DNA from: Paramacrobiotus richtersi
Lineage: Eukaryota; Tardigrada; Eutardigrada; Parachela; Macrobiotidae
Length of the DNA: 33,622 nt
Assembly (NCBI GenBank): GCA_034698045.1
Contig: JAQGAU010000232.1
Coordinates: 1-33,622, forward strand
Reading direction: 5' to 3'
The translations under genes and the position numbers were made by a program. Position 1 is the first letter of the stretch. Each line of letters opens with the position of its first letter. Positions 31,799 through 33,622 of the stretch are shown here, in pieces. The notes under the pieces were generated by a model. The model made no database searches. It saw only the letters and a program-made list of their open reading frames with translations, and was not told the origin of the DNA.

Positions 31799-33622
31799 AC
31801 TATATAGTCTAAAGTGTGGCTGACCAGTGACGTGATGGTGGTTCTGGCTAGTCTGCGTTTCGAAGATGAAAGTCCGCTGTCACGTGAGGATACTTAAATG
31901 GTCAGCCCTTTACCAATCTAGCAAGCATTAACTTTAACATTAATTTTAGGAACACACGGAGTTATAGGTAGTTGTGAAGAACGATCGTGATTCGTGAAGC
32001 AGCAGCCGCCGTTTTCCATAATCTAGCAGTAGTAAGGGAAGAATAGTTACGGTACTAGCAGAATGCTGACGACTGACGAGCCTGTCAAACTTAGCAAGCT
32101 CTCTAATCTCTATGCAGCTGCTCTGCTTGCCAGATACGAGTTAGTCGAGAAACCATCTTTATTCTTATCTAGATTTTAGATCTATCTAGATTTTAGATCT
32201 ATAATACGCACGGCCGCCCCGTAACATCAAAATCTGAATAACCGCTACACAAAACCAAAAACCGACGACACCTCTGGATTCGCTGCATCGCAAAACTACG
32301 TCACATGACATTTTAACAAAAAACATTTTACCGGCACGCCGGCAATTCAATTTAATGTCAAAATTTGAAGGTCACCTTGAACATATTTGACTAGAAAAAT
32401 TTCTTGCTGAGAACAAAAACATCAAGCACTTCTATGGACAAATAAAATTATGGTTATGTTAACGGTCATCATTAATAACGGACTTGAAAATTTCGGCACG
32501 TGAAACCGAAAGGCATCAAAGTTCAGAGAGAACTGGCTAATTACTTTTTGGCGTTTACGCTCACTCACGATGCTAAATGCGTAAAAATATTACTGTTTGG
32601 TAATGAATAACAACAATGAAAATATCAAAAAATGTGTGTTGTTGCAACAATTGGCTTGTCGACCCATCAAAGCAAAGGTCAGCTAAAAAATTGTGCCGGA
32701 ACTTAGAAAATCACCGGCTTTATCCGAGCATATTTCCCGGCAGCGCAAAAAAATAACCATGTTTTCATCAGTTCTTCTTTGCCGAGTAATACCATGTGAC
32801 CGATCTTATCCAGATAGTTCTGCCGGAATGTTGCGAACAAATTAACAACACAGATACGAGTCATATGAGAATTACGTACGGATGAAACAGGTTATTAACT
32901 GGGATCGGGCAAAGTTGTTCAGGGGAGATTGTTCATTTAATGGTGAAAATGCGTTTAAGGCATGCGTAAACGCATTTTAGCGTAAACTTTAGGCCCATAA
33001 AATTTGCATTGTCCGCTGTTCGACCGCAACAAAAAACATGTAATCAAACAAAACGTTTGCAGAACGTTACAGAACACACAGCCACGAATCCTACCGAAAA
33101 GTCGTGTAGACTTTATGAACACCATGGAACTGGACAAATTAAGCAGAAGGAAACAGCCATTCACGAAAGTTCAGTCTTGCAAACTTCGCATTGTCCTGTT
33201 CAGAAATTTTTAATGCAACCAGAATGGAATCGCGAGTAATTTTTCGAATTGTTCCCGATTACGAACGGCGGGAAGCTAGAATTTTTCCAGCAAGTTCAAA
33301 CAGAAATAAATTTAAATAAACCGAACACACGAAACATAGCTGACCGGAAGCAGGGGATAGAAATAAGATTAGCAAGCTAACTGTTGTGGCAACCGTCTGG
33401 CCTGACATAGGACAAAACACGTACCGTACGTTTGACAGAAGCAGGACGAAGCAAAAGTAATACTAAAAGCGTTTTGTAGCGGCGCTGCGGCAATTGTCGA
33501 CCAGTTAATAGCAACAATGTCTCAAGCGAAACCGAGGAAATAAGTAACCAAGGAAATTCGCTTAAAAATGATTAAACCGCAATGAGGCATTCGCAACCGT
33601 CGATCAAACCGTAAGATCCTTT
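31799..33622. other. No gene recognised
   Basis: Possible astacin 3' exon and UTR at the start (see that gene); AATAAA occurs at 32441-32446. Simple structures: TCTAGATTTTAGATCTA in tandem near 32168-32202, and a 12-bp perfect hairpin (AAAATGCGTTTA / TAAACGCATTTT) near 32946-32978. The short overlapping frames at 33004-33239 lack motifs. Confidence 0.5.

Noticed and set aside
32946-32978. Rho-independent terminator
   Set aside because: It is a perfect hairpin but lies in eukaryotic intergenic DNA with no adjacent gene.

Overview
The window looks like nuclear DNA of a small invertebrate animal. The genes are split by short GT-AG introns (mostly about 60-250 nt), one is a secreted astacin metalloprotease with a propeptide, and the rest is dense with inverted-repeat transposons, LINE-like debris and tandem gene duplications. 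There are no bacterial operons or ribosome-binding-site-led genes. I cannot name the phylum from the sequence.

Positions 1-24,700 hold a tandem cluster of one secreted-protein family, labelled A to F here. The family has four exons: a 67-nt signal-peptide exon, a large unnamed exon of about 1.28 kb, a small exon, and a long exon for beta-sandwich modules that look like carboxypeptidase-regulatory repeats. Copy A (431-6982) is intact through exon 3. Its exon 4 stops half-way, and the missing half lies downstream in inverted orientation (copy F, 8742-7912, minus strand). Copy B (10878-13760) is a pseudogene with frameshifts, a stop, an internal deletion and a TTAA-flanked insertion. C is an orphan exon 1. 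Copy D (14774-18025) looks intact but has only exons 1 and 4, which join in frame because both sites are phase 1. Copy E (22920-24661) is a decayed relative of D. A similar upstream block precedes A, B, D and E.

Mobile DNA has shaped the cluster. Intron 1 of A holds a 3.76-kb foldback-like transposon (719-4475): 27-bp terminal inverted repeats, two opposed arrays of 95-bp repeats, and a spliced but frameshifted KDZ-like transposase on the minus strand. Other elements are a 648-bp TIR element (15131-15778) and a 684-bp hairpin-bearing insertion in the intron of D, a 1.81-kb Mutator-like element with long TIRs and a 9-bp target duplication (18602-20412), a 1.13-kb element with CAGTG ends flanked by TA (20959-22089), and a small TIR element in an astacin intron.

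Positions 26,000-29,300 carry an unrecognised coding region in several frames and a LINE-like C-terminal fragment. One exon of the unrecognised gene has a broken relative on the minus strand near 8.9 kb. Positions 30,065-31,798 hold a six-exon astacin gene whose intron phases all fit. From 31,800 to the end I see no gene.
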